From IMG/VR virus record IMGVR_UViG_3300020438_002527, positions 1 through 25,492 of that record: DNA of 25,492 nt; one strand, written 5' to 3'. The notes under the pieces were generated by a model, which saw nothing but the letters and a program-made list of their open reading frames with translations, did no database searches and was not told the DNA's origin. The position numbers were made by a program, and so were the translations under genes. Every line of letters starts with the position of its first letter. The stretch's first letter is position 1. This stretch comes from a virus. Shown piece after piece: positions 8,919 to 17,274 of this stretch.

Positions 8919-9760
8919 ACTTTTATAAACTTCTTCATCTTACGATTCTTCTGTGCTCTTACATATTTGGGGAATGAATCATCAATAGGTACAGTAGTAG
9001 GTGTGTATAGATAAGTTCTGCCATAGGGATCTTGATTATTCTTTATTCTATCTTCCATACTGTCTCTGAACTCTGATGTATTATTCTCTTGGTGTTCATA
9101 AGCATCCATCTTCTCCCTGACTGTATCAGCATTACCAAAGAAACTCCAATGCCAAGATGCATCAGCAATTTTGTATGCTCGTTCATGTGACTGGCGTAGT
9201 TTATCTACACTCATACTCTTTAGAGTTTTCATATCACATACCCTTGTCCCCATCCACTGGTCTTCACACTTTACATTGAGGTAGTAGTAATATAAAGGAC
9301 CTGTCAATACATAATGATTCTTAGGATCAAACCAACTATCAATACATTGAATTGCTTCTGGGTTTGCAATCTCATCTGCATCACTTGTTAGTATGATGTC
9401 ATTGTCATTTGCTATATCAAGGAACCCATAGATTGCTGAGTCCTTATGGAAGCATGCTCTCTGATAATGTAACGGTAGATCCTTGATACCTTCTTCAATC
9501 ATACTACGATGATAAGGCACTCCCTCATAGTATTGTTCGTATGTTTTATTGTCGTCCTCTGTTAGATGATATATTATCTTGTCTTCCCACTTCTTGAATC
9601 TCTTTCTATTCTCTGCAAAGTATAGTGGTTTAGGTTTGCCTGTGAAGGTTATGTTTGCCTCATTGATAACAAAATAATCTACTGAATCACCTAAGATATT
9701 CATTCTTAGTTCTAATAGATCTAGTTCATTATAAAAAGTAAAGACGTCAAAAATTTTCAT
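8915..9760 (-). CDS. GT17 family N-acetylglucosaminyltransferase-like protein
   Basis: 281 residues. MKIFDVFTFYNELDLLELRM (1-20) is the GT17 N-terminal signature, followed by DYFVINEANITFTGKPKP (28-44), YQRACFHKDSAIYGF (99-113) and LTSDADEIANP (124-134), whose DADE is the metal-binding motif. Eukaryotic GT17 is beta-1,4-mannosyl-glycoprotein GlcNAc-transferase (MGAT3); phage and bacterial members are uncharacterised, so the substrate is open. All signature blocks are complete. It has ATGA junctions with the 2OG oxygenase upstream and the exostosin-like gene downstream. Confidence 0.9.
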   Translation of the reverse strand: MKIFDVFTFYNELDLLELRMNILGDSVDYFVINEANITFTGKPKPLYFAENRKRFKKWEDKIIYHLTEDDNKTYEQYYEGVPYHRSMIEEGIKDLPLHYQRACFHKDSAIYGFLDIANDNDIILTSDADEIANPEAIQCIDSWFDPKNHYVLTGPLYYYYLNVKCEDQWMGTRVCDMKTLKSMSVDKLRQSHERAYKIADASWHWSFFGNADTVREKMDAYEHQENNTSEFRDSMEDRIKNNQDPYGRTYLYTPTTVPIDDSFPKYVRAQKNRKMKKFIKV

Positions 9761-10299
9761 GGGTAATAATTTATATTGAGGGTGAACCTAGTGGTTTCAG
9801 AAGGTGAAGAACTTGAGTGGTACTGTGACCCATCAAAGACTATAACCTTTCCTCTTTCAGGTGTTTCTCTATGTATAATGTTTTGATCAGAGTCAAAAAA
9901 GAATGTGTCACCGTCTGATTTATTTGGATAATACAGTGCCACAATATGTTTTCTATTAGGTTGATCTACATGTGAATTGTGTGCTACACCAAAGACATCA
10001 GGTCTAGGATATTGTAGTGTCATGTGTGCTCTCATCATTTTATTATTAGGCATACCTATTGCTTCACCGATTGGAATCCATGGGAACTTACGAAAGTGTT
10101 CTGACTTCCCTCCTTGTTCGTTTAGTAATGTGTGACTGAAGTACGGATGCATGTCACCCTTTAGTTCATGCTCAAAATTACCATAAGCACAATCATCAAA
10201 GTAATAGTATGGCAACTTCTTACACAGAATCTCAATCAGTTTCTGATCTGTAAGTTTAAGTTTGTGCCTTGTAATCAAAAAGGAATTGTCGTTGCTCAT
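9757..10299 (-). CDS. 2OG-Fe(II) oxygenase
   Basis: 180 residues, a minimal beta-helix dioxygenase. The iron triad is clear: H110 and D112 in NSHVDQP, and H161 in GSQYHSSS; R171 in TTRFTLNINYY should bind the 2-oxoglutarate 5-carboxylate. GDTFFFDS and GKVIVFDGS are the flanking strands. The start ATG lies 44 nt inside the upstream gene's 3' end, a long overlap for this cassette; a TTG at codon 8 would shorten it, but no Shine-Dalgarno favours either. Substrate unknown; genes on both sides are glycosyltransferases. Confidence 0.85.
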   Translation of the reverse strand: MSNDNSFLITRHKLKLTDQKLIEILCKKLPYYYFDDCAYGNFEHELKGDMHPYFSHTLLNEQGGKSEHFRKFPWIPIGEAIGMPNNKMMRAHMTLQYPRPDVFGVAHNSHVDQPNRKHIVALYYPNKSDGDTFFFDSDQNIIHRETPERGKVIVFDGSQYHSSSSPSETTRFTLNINYYP

Positions 10300-11035
10300 C
10301 AGAGTTAGTCCATTCTCCTATACCTATGTAATCAGGTAGTTCCATTAGGTTGATCCTGACATCAGTATTATAGAACATCTTATAATTTAGGTGCTCTGTA
10401 ATATGGAGGTCAGTACAATATAAATTCTCTATCTTTCTACTACACAATGCAGCAGCAGTACCAAATGTTCCTACACCAGAGGTTGCTACATGTTTTGCGT
10501 TCAGCAACGTAGCAAAATCTTCTTCAACACTCTTAGATTGTACCTTTACTTTAGGGCATTGGTTCCTCAACTCCTCTATCAATGGATTGTAATCGTCTGG
10601 TTCTGTTACTACTATGACCTTCTCAAAGGATTCGAGCAAAGTAAAATAAAAAAGGTAGGGATTAGGAACATATTGATCAGGGTTAGTGACGTTCTTGTCA
10701 AAAACATCTCCACTGCGAAGATGGATGACAAGAGTATCATCAGGAACATCAACACTGGGGAGTGCCAACTGAGGGTATATAAACTCCTTACAAAACGCTC
10801 GTATCTGAGTGTAGACCAACGAAGAATCAATCGTAACTTCTTTGTACGGTCCTTGATAATAGAAAAATTTGGACTGATGGTCACTACTACCATCCCCAAA
10901 TTTAACCGAAAATTGTTTGATGACATCATGTGGAATTGATTCAAATGTGGTTTTATATGCTTGTGCCATCATCAAACCAACAGCACATTGTTGTATATTA
11001 TTGCCTAGTCTACCATACCAATGAGAAATTTTCAT
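10256..11035 (-). CDS. GT11-like fucosyltransferase-superfamily protein
   Basis: 259 residues from the start chosen here. MKISHWYGRLGNNIQQCA (1-18) is the GT11-type N-terminus, and VIHLRSGDVF (103-112) is the HxRxGD donor-binding motif with H105, R107 and D110. VATSGVGTFGTAAAL near residue 205 corresponds to the C-terminal small-residue motif. It is more divergent than the GT11 gene at 5102-5890 (HLRSGD instead of HVRRGD). A longer frame to 11068 adds 11 residues ahead of MKIS, but ATG at 11033-11035 overlaps the FkbM stop as ATGA, the junction type used throughout, so the shorter start is preferred. Fucosyl-type transfer is inferred from the motif. Confidence 0.8.
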   Translation of the reverse strand: MKISHWYGRLGNNIQQCAVGLMMAQAYKTTFESIPHDVIKQFSVKFGDGSSDHQSKFFYYQGPYKEVTIDSSLVYTQIRAFCKEFIYPQLALPSVDVPDDTLVIHLRSGDVFDKNVTNPDQYVPNPYLFYFTLLESFEKVIVVTEPDDYNPLIEELRNQCPKVKVQSKSVEEDFATLLNAKHVATSGVGTFGTAAALCSRKIENLYCTDLHITEHLNYKMFYNTDVRINLMELPDYIGIGEWTNSDEQRQFLFDYKAQT

Positions 11036-11688
11036 ATAAAAATACTTCTTGCTTCGGAACCCATACATTCAAATGGTTTCCAAGTCTCTTCCTTGACCAC
11101 GTATGGATCTATCCACCAATCTTCAAATGGATTTTCTCCATTACATACACTAGAACATACTAAAGTATATCCTTTACCTGTCAAGAACTTTCTAGATGCA
11201 TCCAATATACCATCACCATCTTTATAAGAGTCATGTTCAAAAGTTATGACTGATGCTCTATACTCCTCATGAGGAAAATTTATTAGTGCTTGGTAGGTAA
11301 CAGTAGGAGGTTCGCAGTCAACAGAAAAATAATCTATTCTATTCTGCCACTTCTCTGCTTGTATTGCTTCTAAGAAATTGAACTGTGTTGCGTCTGCTTC
11401 ATAACAGTGGTTCTGTCTAGACATATCACCGTTGAATAGTTCGCACATAGACTTCTCTATCTCTACAGAGAATCCTCTCCATCCAAAAGTAGATTCAAGT
11501 AAAAAAGTATTACTTAAATTTTTAGGGTGATTAGACCCTACCTCTACATACTTACCATTCTTCTTACCCTTGAGCATTGATAGGACAAATAGATCTTGGT
11601 ATGCTTGTGAGTAATTGTTGAATACTTTAGTGTGTCCACTGAAAGGATGCTTTAGTGTATCCTTTTCATAATTATATGTTGTGTTCAT
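11032..11688 (-). CDS. FkbM family methyltransferase
   Basis: 218 residues. SQAYQDLFVLSML (27-39) is the typical lead-in, KYVEVGSNHPKNLSNT (46-61) is SAM motif I with the FkbM-specific Asn, GWRGFSVEIE (69-78) ends in the acidic ribose-binding strand, and DYFSVDCE (119-126) plus ASVITFEHD form the later strands. FkbM proteins O-methylate small molecules and sugars. Placed straight after the epimerase gene (ATGA), it may methylate a glycan residue. The core is complete. Confidence 0.9.
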   Translation of the reverse strand: MNTTYNYEKDTLKHPFSGHTKVFNNYSQAYQDLFVLSMLKGKKNGKYVEVGSNHPKNLSNTFLLESTFGWRGFSVEIEKSMCELFNGDMSRQNHCYEADATQFNFLEAIQAEKWQNRIDYFSVDCEPPTVTYQALINFPHEEYRASVITFEHDSYKDGDGILDASRKFLTGKGYTLVCSSVCNGENPFEDWWIDPYVVKEETWKPFECMGSEARSIFI

Positions 11689-12824
11689 TTGTGACAGTTA
11701 CCATAAGAGAGATATTTTTTACCAGTTACATCTGTTTCTGCGGAGTCATCAGACTGTTCAATCAAATCTCTAGAGATCTGTGACATGATCCAGTTATATG
11801 TCTTTCGCATACCTTCTTCAAGAGTAGTACTATAATCCCAACCAAGTTTTTCTCTGATGAGATCATTGTTAGAATTCCTACCACGAACACCAGTATGTTC
11901 TACATCAACATGATCCTTACCTATCTCTTTACCGGCAACCTTTGCAGCAGTATCAACTAACTGATCTATAGTTACCATCTCTTCTGAACCTATGTTTATG
12001 GGATCAGTCCACGTTCCTTCCATGAGTCTACGTGTTGCTTCAATACATTCATCGATGAAGAGGAAGCTTCGTGTTTGAAGTCCATCTCCCCATACTTCGA
12101 TTGAGTCTCCACTGGTTGCGTACGCCACTTTTCTACAGATTGCAGCAGGTGCTTTTTCTCTTCCTCCATACCACGTTCCTTCGGGACCGTAGATGTTATG
12201 ATATCTCGCAATCCGAATATCAAAATTGTGATTACGACTGTAAGCGAGATATAACCTCTCGCTGAAAAGTTTTTCCCATCCATATTCTGAGTCTGGTGCA
12301 GCAGGGTAAGCGGAATCCTCACGACAATCAGGATTATCTGGATCAAGTTGGTTGTACTCAGGGTACATACATGCTGAACTTGAATAGAAGATCTTAGTCT
12401 TACCTACACCAGCAGGTACAGGTTGCAATAGACGTGGATAACTTTCATTCATCTCCTTTTGACATGATAGGAGGTTTATATTAATAAGACAAGAGTTATG
12501 CATCAAGTCTGCATCATGTTCTCCTGTAAAAATGTATCCTGCACCACCCATGTCGGCAGCAAACTGATATATCTCATCAAAAGGTTCTTCATATTGGAAG
12601 GGAACACTTGCGTAGAAGTTTCCAGTCTCTCCTCTAAAGTGTATGACTCTTCTCATAAAGTCTCTGTCTGTGAGATCACCTGTGATAAACTCATTGGCAG
12701 CAGTATCAGAGAAGTCAGGGTACTTGAGGTCAACACCTCTTACCCAGTAACCTTCTTTCTTTAGTCTCTTGACCATGTGTGATCCGATGAATCCACCGGC
12801 ACCTAACACTAATGCTCTCTTCAT
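11685..12824 (-). CDS. GDP-mannose 3,5-epimerase-like protein
   Basis: 379 residues, close to plant GDP-mannose 3,5-epimerase length. GAGGFIG (8-14) binds NAD; FAADMGGAGYI (88-98), SSSACMYPEYNQLDP (148-162), CREDSAYPAAPDSEYGWEKL (167-186) and RYHNIYGPEGTWYGGREKAP (207-226) follow the plant enzyme almost block for block. Y181 and K185 are the SDR pair; C152 and K224 sit where the plant enzyme has its epimerisation acid/base Cys and Lys. The known reaction turns GDP-D-mannose into GDP-L-galactose or GDP-L-gulose, by C3 and C5 epimerisation. With all four catalytic positions kept, activity is likely. A general sugar-nucleotide epimerase of other specificity is the alternative. ATGA junctions on both sides. 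Confidence 0.9.
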   Translation of the reverse strand: MKRALVLGAGGFIGSHMVKRLKKEGYWVRGVDLKYPDFSDTAANEFITGDLTDRDFMRRVIHFRGETGNFYASVPFQYEEPFDEIYQFAADMGGAGYIFTGEHDADLMHNSCLININLLSCQKEMNESYPRLLQPVPAGVGKTKIFYSSSACMYPEYNQLDPDNPDCREDSAYPAAPDSEYGWEKLFSERLYLAYSRNHNFDIRIARYHNIYGPEGTWYGGREKAPAAICRKVAYATSGDSIEVWGDGLQTRSFLFIDECIEATRRLMEGTWTDPINIGSEEMVTIDQLVDTAAKVAGKEIGKDHVDVEHTGVRGRNSNNDLIREKLGWDYSTTLEEGMRKTYNWIMSQISRDLIEQSDDSAETDVTGKKYLSYGNCHK

Positions 12825-14125
12825 TTGAATTCTTTAATGTACTTTATTATAACATGATCTATGTAGTCTAGCATGTCCACTGTAATAACTGGTGAGCATC
12901 CTAGGAAGAACACGTTGTCTAGAACTTCTGAAGCTCTGGGATAGTTTGATGCAGGTTCAATATGCTTATAAGCAGGATGCATAAGAATATTACCCGCAAA
13001 ATAGTTTCTCGTTTGAATTCCATGTTCTTCTAGATACTTTACGAGGTGGTGTTTACCGTCCTTATATATTATAGGTACACCAAACCAAGAAGTTTCTGCA
13101 TGTTCTTTCTCTTCAACAACCCTGCAACCAGGAATTTGGTTGAAGACTTGAGTGAGAGCTCCTTTATTCATACGACGGACACAATGTATCTCTGTCTGCT
13201 TCTCCAATTGCACAAGTCCGATAGACCCTTGCAAATCGGCAGGCTTGAGGTTGTATCCTTGGACGCCAAAGACATACTTATGATCGACATCCTTATCATA
13301 CCCTTCCAACCAGCGATCAAACCTATTTCCACAAACACCGTTGGGCAATTTATTCTGGGCTCCTACACAGTAGCATCCACGACCCCACCAAGCAAAAGAT
13401 CTGGCGATCTGAATCACCTCCTCGATATTAGAGGAGACCATTCCACCTTCGATAGTGCAGATATGATGTGCTGGATAGAAAGAACAAGACGCAGCGACGG
13501 CTTTTTTAGTCAGCAACTCACCTCTCCACTTGCTACCCAAGGAATCACAGTTGTCAGCAATGTAATGCAGTCTGTTCCTATCAAGAATCTCAAAAAACTT
13601 ATCGAAGTCATAGGGATTACCAAGAACAGGTGATGAGAAACAAGCAACAGTTCTAGGTGTCAGTTTATTTTCTACCTGTTCTAAACTCCAATTCAAATCC
13701 TCCATGTCTATATCTACAAAGACAGGTTTCAATCCGTTCTGAATGATTGGGTTGATAGTAGTAGGGAATCCACATGCACATACTATAATTTCATCTCCAT
13801 CATGCCAGTCAAAATATTTTTTCAACGCAGCGATCATCACTAGGTTAGCAGATGAACCACTGTTGACCATAACAGAGTGCTTGAAGTCAAACTTCTTAGA
13901 GAAAGCACGTTCAAACTTATTGACATTCTCCCCTGCTGGCAACCACTGACCACCTAGTAGTGTTGTTATAGCAGCAGTCACTTCTCTATTATCCCAGTAA
14001 GGACCTGAGTAATAGATTGGGTCACCTGGTTTCCAATTTTGATTAGGAAGGTACTTCATTGTTTCATACCCACTCTTCTCAAGACTGAATATAAAATTGT
14101 CGACCTGTTCGCTTAGATTATACAT
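12821..14125 (-). CDS. rfbH: E1/RfbH-type 4-keto-6-deoxyhexose 3-dehydratase, iron-sulfur and PMP/PLP dependent
   Basis: 434 residues, DegT/DnrJ/EryC1/StrS fold. In place of the PLP-binding lysine of aminotransferases it has SFYPAHHICT with H220, the hallmark of CDP-4-keto-6-deoxyglucose 3-dehydratase (E1). Four cysteines fit E1's [2Fe-2S] pattern: C193, C251 and C253 give C-x57-C-x1-C exactly; the fourth, C265, is 11 residues on instead of 7. GYNLKPADLQGSIGLVQLE (about 294) is also as in E1. The enzyme removes the C3 hydroxyl of a 4-keto-6-deoxy sugar, giving 3,6-dideoxy sugars with a reductase partner (E3), which is not visible here. An RmlB-like dehydratase and an SDR lie just upstream. 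Symbol is by homology only; the nucleotide carrier (CDP, dTDP or GDP) is not certain. Confidence 0.88.
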   Translation of the reverse strand: MYNLSEQVDNFIFSLEKSGYETMKYLPNQNWKPGDPIYYSGPYWDNREVTAAITTLLGGQWLPAGENVNKFERAFSKKFDFKHSVMVNSGSSANLVMIAALKKYFDWHDGDEIIVCACGFPTTINPIIQNGLKPVFVDIDMEDLNWSLEQVENKLTPRTVACFSSPVLGNPYDFDKFFEILDRNRLHYIADNCDSLGSKWRGELLTKKAVAASCSFYPAHHICTIEGGMVSSNIEEVIQIARSFAWWGRGCYCVGAQNKLPNGVCGNRFDRWLEGYDKDVDHKYVFGVQGYNLKPADLQGSIGLVQLEKQTEIHCVRRMNKGALTQVFNQIPGCRVVEEKEHAETSWFGVPIIYKDGKHHLVKYLEEHGIQTRNYFAGNILMHPAYKHIEPASNYPRASEVLDNVFFLGCSPVITVDMLDYIDHVIIKYIKEFK

Positions 14126-14931
14126 AAATCTTTTACTATAAATTCATTAGTTATGTGTTGAGCAAATCCCAACTTCTTCAACTTAGTTGTGTCCAACCAG
14201 AAGTGTTGTGTCTGCACGTTGTTGTGGAACTCTGGTGGGTCAATGTTTATAATCTCACCACGAGATCTTGTAAAGTGTTTAGCGAGTTCTACGATCTCAC
14301 TAACCTTGGTTGGTTGTCCTGACCCAATGTTGTAGATTTCATTCGATTCACCCTTGTCCATAACAAGTTTCATTGCTCTACATACATCCTTGACATGCAT
14401 TATATCACGACAATGAGATCCATTATCATATACTTTGATGTCACGATCCTGTTTCAATTCATTCACCATCCATTGGATAGCATTCTTTTTTCTACTTGCA
14501 TTAGTATCACCTTCACCCATGACATTACATAGTCTCAGGATTCTATACTTCATCCCTGTCGTTTGAGCGAAAGAAATGATAAGATCTTCTGCACACTTTT
14601 TGGTAATAGAGTAAAATCCTGTTGGTTCGCAAGGCGATACTTCTGTGGCGGGAAGTGCTCCCCCTTTGCCATAGACAAACCATGAGGAAACGAAATTGAA
14701 TGTGATGTCTTCTGATCTACAGAAGTCGAGTGTTTCACAAAGGACTCGAAGATTTGTTTCGACATCCAGAGTGATCTGATCATGTACATTGTAATTGTGA
14801 GTGGTAGAGATCATGTACAGGATGTCATTGTGCCTTGGCACTCTATCATCTCTTTCCTGTACTTCAACTTGTTCTTTGTATAGGTTTTTGAAATGTTTAC
14901 CTATGAAACCGTGACCGTATAGTGAAATCAT
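14113..14931 (-). CDS. NAD(P)-dependent SDR epimerase/reductase
   Basis: 272 residues, extended short-chain dehydrogenase. The cofactor motif is degenerate but present (YGHGFIG, 5-11); SSWFVYG (82-88) and Y107-SIT-K111 form the catalytic triad, DIMHVKDVCRAM and YNIGSG give the substrate-side blocks. This pattern fits UDP-glucose 4-epimerase relatives and, equally, the 4-ketoreductases that finish 3,6-dideoxyhexoses (CDP-paratose or abequose synthases). Standing between RmlB and E1 favours a role as 4-keto reductase or epimerase in the same pathway (inference). The ATG overlaps RmlB's stop as ATGA; a 13-nt overlap joins it to E1. Confidence 0.82.
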   Translation of the reverse strand: MISLYGHGFIGKHFKNLYKEQVEVQERDDRVPRHNDILYMISTTHNYNVHDQITLDVETNLRVLCETLDFCRSEDITFNFVSSWFVYGKGGALPATEVSPCEPTGFYSITKKCAEDLIISFAQTTGMKYRILRLCNVMGEGDTNASRKKNAIQWMVNELKQDRDIKVYDNGSHCRDIMHVKDVCRAMKLVMDKGESNEIYNIGSGQPTKVSEIVELAKHFTRSRGEIINIDPPEFHNNVQTQHFWLDTTKLKKLGFAQHITNEFIVKDLCII

Positions 14932-15872
14932 ACTAGCTTTTCAAGATACCATGTGATAGTAGCACGAAGACCTACTTCAAAGTCTGTAGTAGGGTTCCAT
15001 CCTGTGCGTTGTGTAATCTTACTATGATCCATTCCGTATCGTTTGTCAATGCCAGGTCTTTCATTGCTGATACCAACCAGATCATGTGGTTTCTTTAGCA
15101 TATCTAATATCATTATAGTAACATCTATATTTCTCTTCTCACATGACCCACCTACGTTGAAGTGATCGTTGATAATATTCTTTTCTTCCAGTTTCCATAT
15201 TGCAGAACAATGATCATAAACATATAACCAATCTCTTACTTGATGTCCACCTTGATGCATGTATGTAATCTTATTTCTAAACGCATTGAATATAACTTTA
15301 GGTATCAACTTCTCTAGATGTTGATGAGGACCATAGTTATTAGAGCAGTTAGTAATAATATAAGGTAAACCATAAGTGTTATGCCACGTCTTGACAAAAT
15401 GGTCAGACGCTGCTTTGCTTGCTGAGTATGGATTCCTTGGGTCATAGGGTGTTGTCTCCTTGAATAATACCTTATCATAATATTCTAAAGAACCATACAC
15501 TTCATCAGTAGATATGTGATGGAACTTCTCGACGTTATGTCTTAGACTGGCATTCAATAAATTGATTGTACCAATTACATTTGCTTCTAAGAACGGTCTA
15601 TAGTTAGTTATACTATTATCAACATGTGACTCAGCAGCAAAGTGAAATACTTTCTTGATCTTATACTTATCAAAAATATAATTTACATTGTCCTCCCGTG
15701 ATATATCACAGTACTCAAATACAAACTGATCATTGAGTGGCATGTATTTTTCATCAGCAGCATACGATAGATTGTCTATGATGACAACTTGATCATCTAC
15801 ACCAGTATATTTTTTGAGATAATGTAGGAAGTTACTGCCAATAAATCCTGCTCCACCTGTAACTAGGAACAT
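14928..15872 (-). CDS. rmlB: dTDP-glucose 4,6-dehydratase-like protein
   Basis: 314 residues, normal family length. GGAGFIGSN (6-14) binds NAD; HFAAESHVDNS (77-87), HISTDEVYGSL (119-129) with T122, D123 and E124, and Y149-SAS-K153 are the RmlB catalytic elements; NCSNNYGPHQ, the block RDWLYVYDH and RPGIDKRYGMD complete the signature. The reaction makes a nucleotide-linked 4-keto-6-deoxyglucose, the entry to most deoxysugars. Sequence fits dTDP-glucose; CDP-glucose or GDP-mannose 4,6-dehydratases are less likely since the RmlB motif set is intact. A 10-nt overlap with DUF3310 upstream. No RmlA, RmlC or RmlD is in this window. Confidence 0.92.
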   Translation of the reverse strand: MFLVTGGAGFIGSNFLHYLKKYTGVDDQVVIIDNLSYAADEKYMPLNDQFVFEYCDISREDNVNYIFDKYKIKKVFHFAAESHVDNSITNYRPFLEANVIGTINLLNASLRHNVEKFHHISTDEVYGSLEYYDKVLFKETTPYDPRNPYSASKAASDHFVKTWHNTYGLPYIITNCSNNYGPHQHLEKLIPKVIFNAFRNKITYMHQGGHQVRDWLYVYDHCSAIWKLEEKNIINDHFNVGGSCEKRNIDVTIMILDMLKKPHDLVGISNERPGIDKRYGMDHSKITQRTGWNPTTDFEVGLRATITWYLEKLV

Positions 15873-16105
15873 AAGTCTATAAGTTTATCGATGTATGCTT
15901 TTGCCTTCTTGAGGTCTTGGACTTTATCGTCCTTGTGTCCTGCACGACAGGCATACTTCACTATATTACCAGTGAAGAAATCAAGTCCTTGATCTGCTAT
16001 GAAATCCCAGACTTGTATCTTACCACGTTGGTAATGTGCAGGGTCTTCTGGTGTAAAATCAACTGGTTTTAATGGTGCACCACTGCGTAGATCTTCTACA
16101 TTCAT
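15863..16105 (-). CDS. DUF3310 family protein
   Basis: 80 residues from the chosen start. HYQRGKIQVWDFI, then FTGNIVKYACRAGHKDD and a Lys-rich helix (LKKAKAYIDKLI) are the DUF3310 pattern found widely in phages, sometimes labelled as a nucleotide-kinase-like helical protein. Function unknown; it is the one gene here without an obvious sugar role. A longer frame starts at 16120, but ATG at 16103-16105 shares one base with the upstream stop (TAATG) and has GGGGA about 8 nt ahead, so it is preferred. Confidence 0.85.
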   Translation of the reverse strand: MNVEDLRSGAPLKPVDFTPEDPAHYQRGKIQVWDFIADQGLDFFTGNIVKYACRAGHKDDKVQDLKKAKAYIDKLIDLCS

Positions 16106-16467
16106 TAGTAATGTCCCCATGCATGTTGTTCTACTCTATTATAATCATCTTCTAATCTTACGATATCATCCTCTATACACTTACCTCTTTGTACTTCTAT
16201 AATTTTTATACCTCTATCACCACCCTTTATACGATGACGTTGCTCAATTGGTATGTAGAATGTATCACCAACCTTGCAGGGTGTCTCTAGATTACCTTGT
16301 GTGATCACACCATCACCCTCAACAACGACCCAGTCCTCGGTGCGATACCGATGGAACTGTAATGAGATTCTCATCTCTGGTTCAATGAACAGTTCTTTGA
16401 CACAGTACTTGTCACCTCTCTGTAATACAGTGAAGTAACCCCATGGTCTTCTTTCTTTTTCCATCAT
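16105..16467 (-). CDS. Mannose-6-phosphate isomerase type II-like cupin
   Basis: 120 residues, a single cupin domain like the C-terminal part of bifunctional ManC/AlgA. RRPWGYFTVLQRGDKYCVKEL (6-25) and the start of the beta barrel SLQFHRYRTEDWVVVEGDG (35-53) match, and FYIPIEQRHRI (70-80) is the second cupin motif; the long C-terminal IIEVQRGKCIEDDIVRLEDDY is typical. H39, E44 and H78 can bind metal, but the usual second His of the first motif is D45, so activity is less certain. Known relatives interconvert fructose-6-P and mannose-6-P, which would feed the phosphomannomutase at 22988-23686. Standalone cupin domains like this are common in surface-sugar loci. ATGA junction upstream. Confidence 0.8.
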   Translation of the reverse strand: MMEKERRPWGYFTVLQRGDKYCVKELFIEPEMRISLQFHRYRTEDWVVVEGDGVITQGNLETPCKVGDTFYIPIEQRHRIKGGDRGIKIIEVQRGKCIEDDIVRLEDDYNRVEQHAWGHY

Positions 16468-16694
16468 CCTATAAAACCCGTATTCAATAGATCATACTCC
16501 AAGTTCTCCATGATAATATCGTAATCTTTATCCCTATCATTATAGAAATAAATTTCTTGTGTCTGATAGTAAGATCTCAAAGAATTATAAAGACTAGGAT
16601 GATCATACTCTAAGTCTATCTTATTTTCAATAGCAGATACAAGGACTTGAGATTTGTTTTTGAATCTACTGAGAAAAGATCCCTTATTGGACAT
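16464..16694 (-). CDS. Hypothetical small protein
   Basis: 76 residues from ATG at 16692-16694; I do not recognise it. The frame is open further upstream (to 16763) with Mets at 16715 and 16763, but those would overlap the 2OG-oxygenase gene by 32 or 80 nt, while the chosen start overlaps by 11 nt, the same distance seen at the next junction (17264-17274). The protein is soluble, rich in Tyr, Asp and Glu in its second half (YYQTQEIYFYNDRDKDYDII), with a basic N-terminus. It lies between the HxH oxygenase and the cupin and is probably co-translated with them. No membrane segment or signal peptide. Confidence 0.55.
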   Translation of the reverse strand: MSNKGSFLSRFKNKSQVLVSAIENKIDLEYDHPSLYNSLRSYYQTQEIYFYNDRDKDYDIIMENLEYDLLNTGFIG

Positions 16695-17274
16695 TGATTT
16701 TTGAACTAACGACATTATTATACTGCTCATTCCAATCATTGTCAAGGAAGTATTCATACTCATTTAGAGTCACTACATTGACGTTGATTGCTATCCTGTA
16801 TTCCTTTGTTTGGGATGGCAAAGGTGAGTGATAGTAAGTAGCAGGGAAGATAAGGAGTTCACCTTCCACTGGAGTATGTATATACTCTTCATCACCCAAT
16901 AAAAACATGATGTCTCCTGAGTGTGGTGGTTTCTTTAGGTAGAAAACAGTAGATATATCTTTCCTTATTTTTTCAGACATATGGTTGTGCATAAAACTCA
17001 CAGTCCTATCTTGATTAGATACGTACGCCCAACTCTTATTGAATATTCTATCTGGTATATCTGCCTTGGGATATAGTGTTATAACCTCTTGTTTTATTAT
17101 ATCAAACAGAGGTTGAAAGAATCCTAGATTGCTTGGTGCAATATCAAATACATATTCACCTCTGTTATAGTTTTTATTACTCCACTTATGTTGTAGTATT
17201 AGTTTCTTACAGAGCAGTTCTACATCATCTGCCCAGTCAAATCCTATATGTTTTGAGATTATATTATCTCTCAT
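16684..17274 (-). CDS. 2OG-Fe(II) oxygenase, HxH type
   Basis: 196 residues. SFMHNHMSEKIRKDISTVFY (93-112) carries an HxH pair (H96, H98) instead of the usual HxD, as in the family of putative 2OG-Fe(II) oxygenases described as TIGR02466; then SGDIMFL, GELLIFPATYYHSPLP with H149, and YRIAINVNV with R160. These blocks are in the standard order. A longer frame to 17337 exists, but the start at 17272-17274 overlaps the previous stop by 11 nt and leaves a sensible N-terminus. It is the second of two adjacent oxygenases after talC; substrate unknown. Confidence 0.8.
   Translation of the reverse strand: MRDNIISKHIGFDWADDVELLCKKLILQHKWSNKNYNRGEYVFDIAPSNLGFFQPLFDIIKQEVITLYPKADIPDRIFNKSWAYVSNQDRTVSFMHNHMSEKIRKDISTVFYLKKPPHSGDIMFLLGDEEYIHTPVEGELLIFPATYYHSPLPSQTKEYRIAINVNVVTLNEYEYFLDNDWNEQYNNVVSSKINVQ

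Noticed and set aside
10490-10939. 149-codon plus-strand open frame
   Set aside because: Antisense to the GT11-like gene with HLRSGD motif; no start signal or family features.
13046-13633. 195-codon plus-strand open frame
   Set aside because: It lies wholly antisense to the E1-like gene, whose catalytic His and cluster cysteines are intact; its own translation has no recognisable motif or ribosome site.
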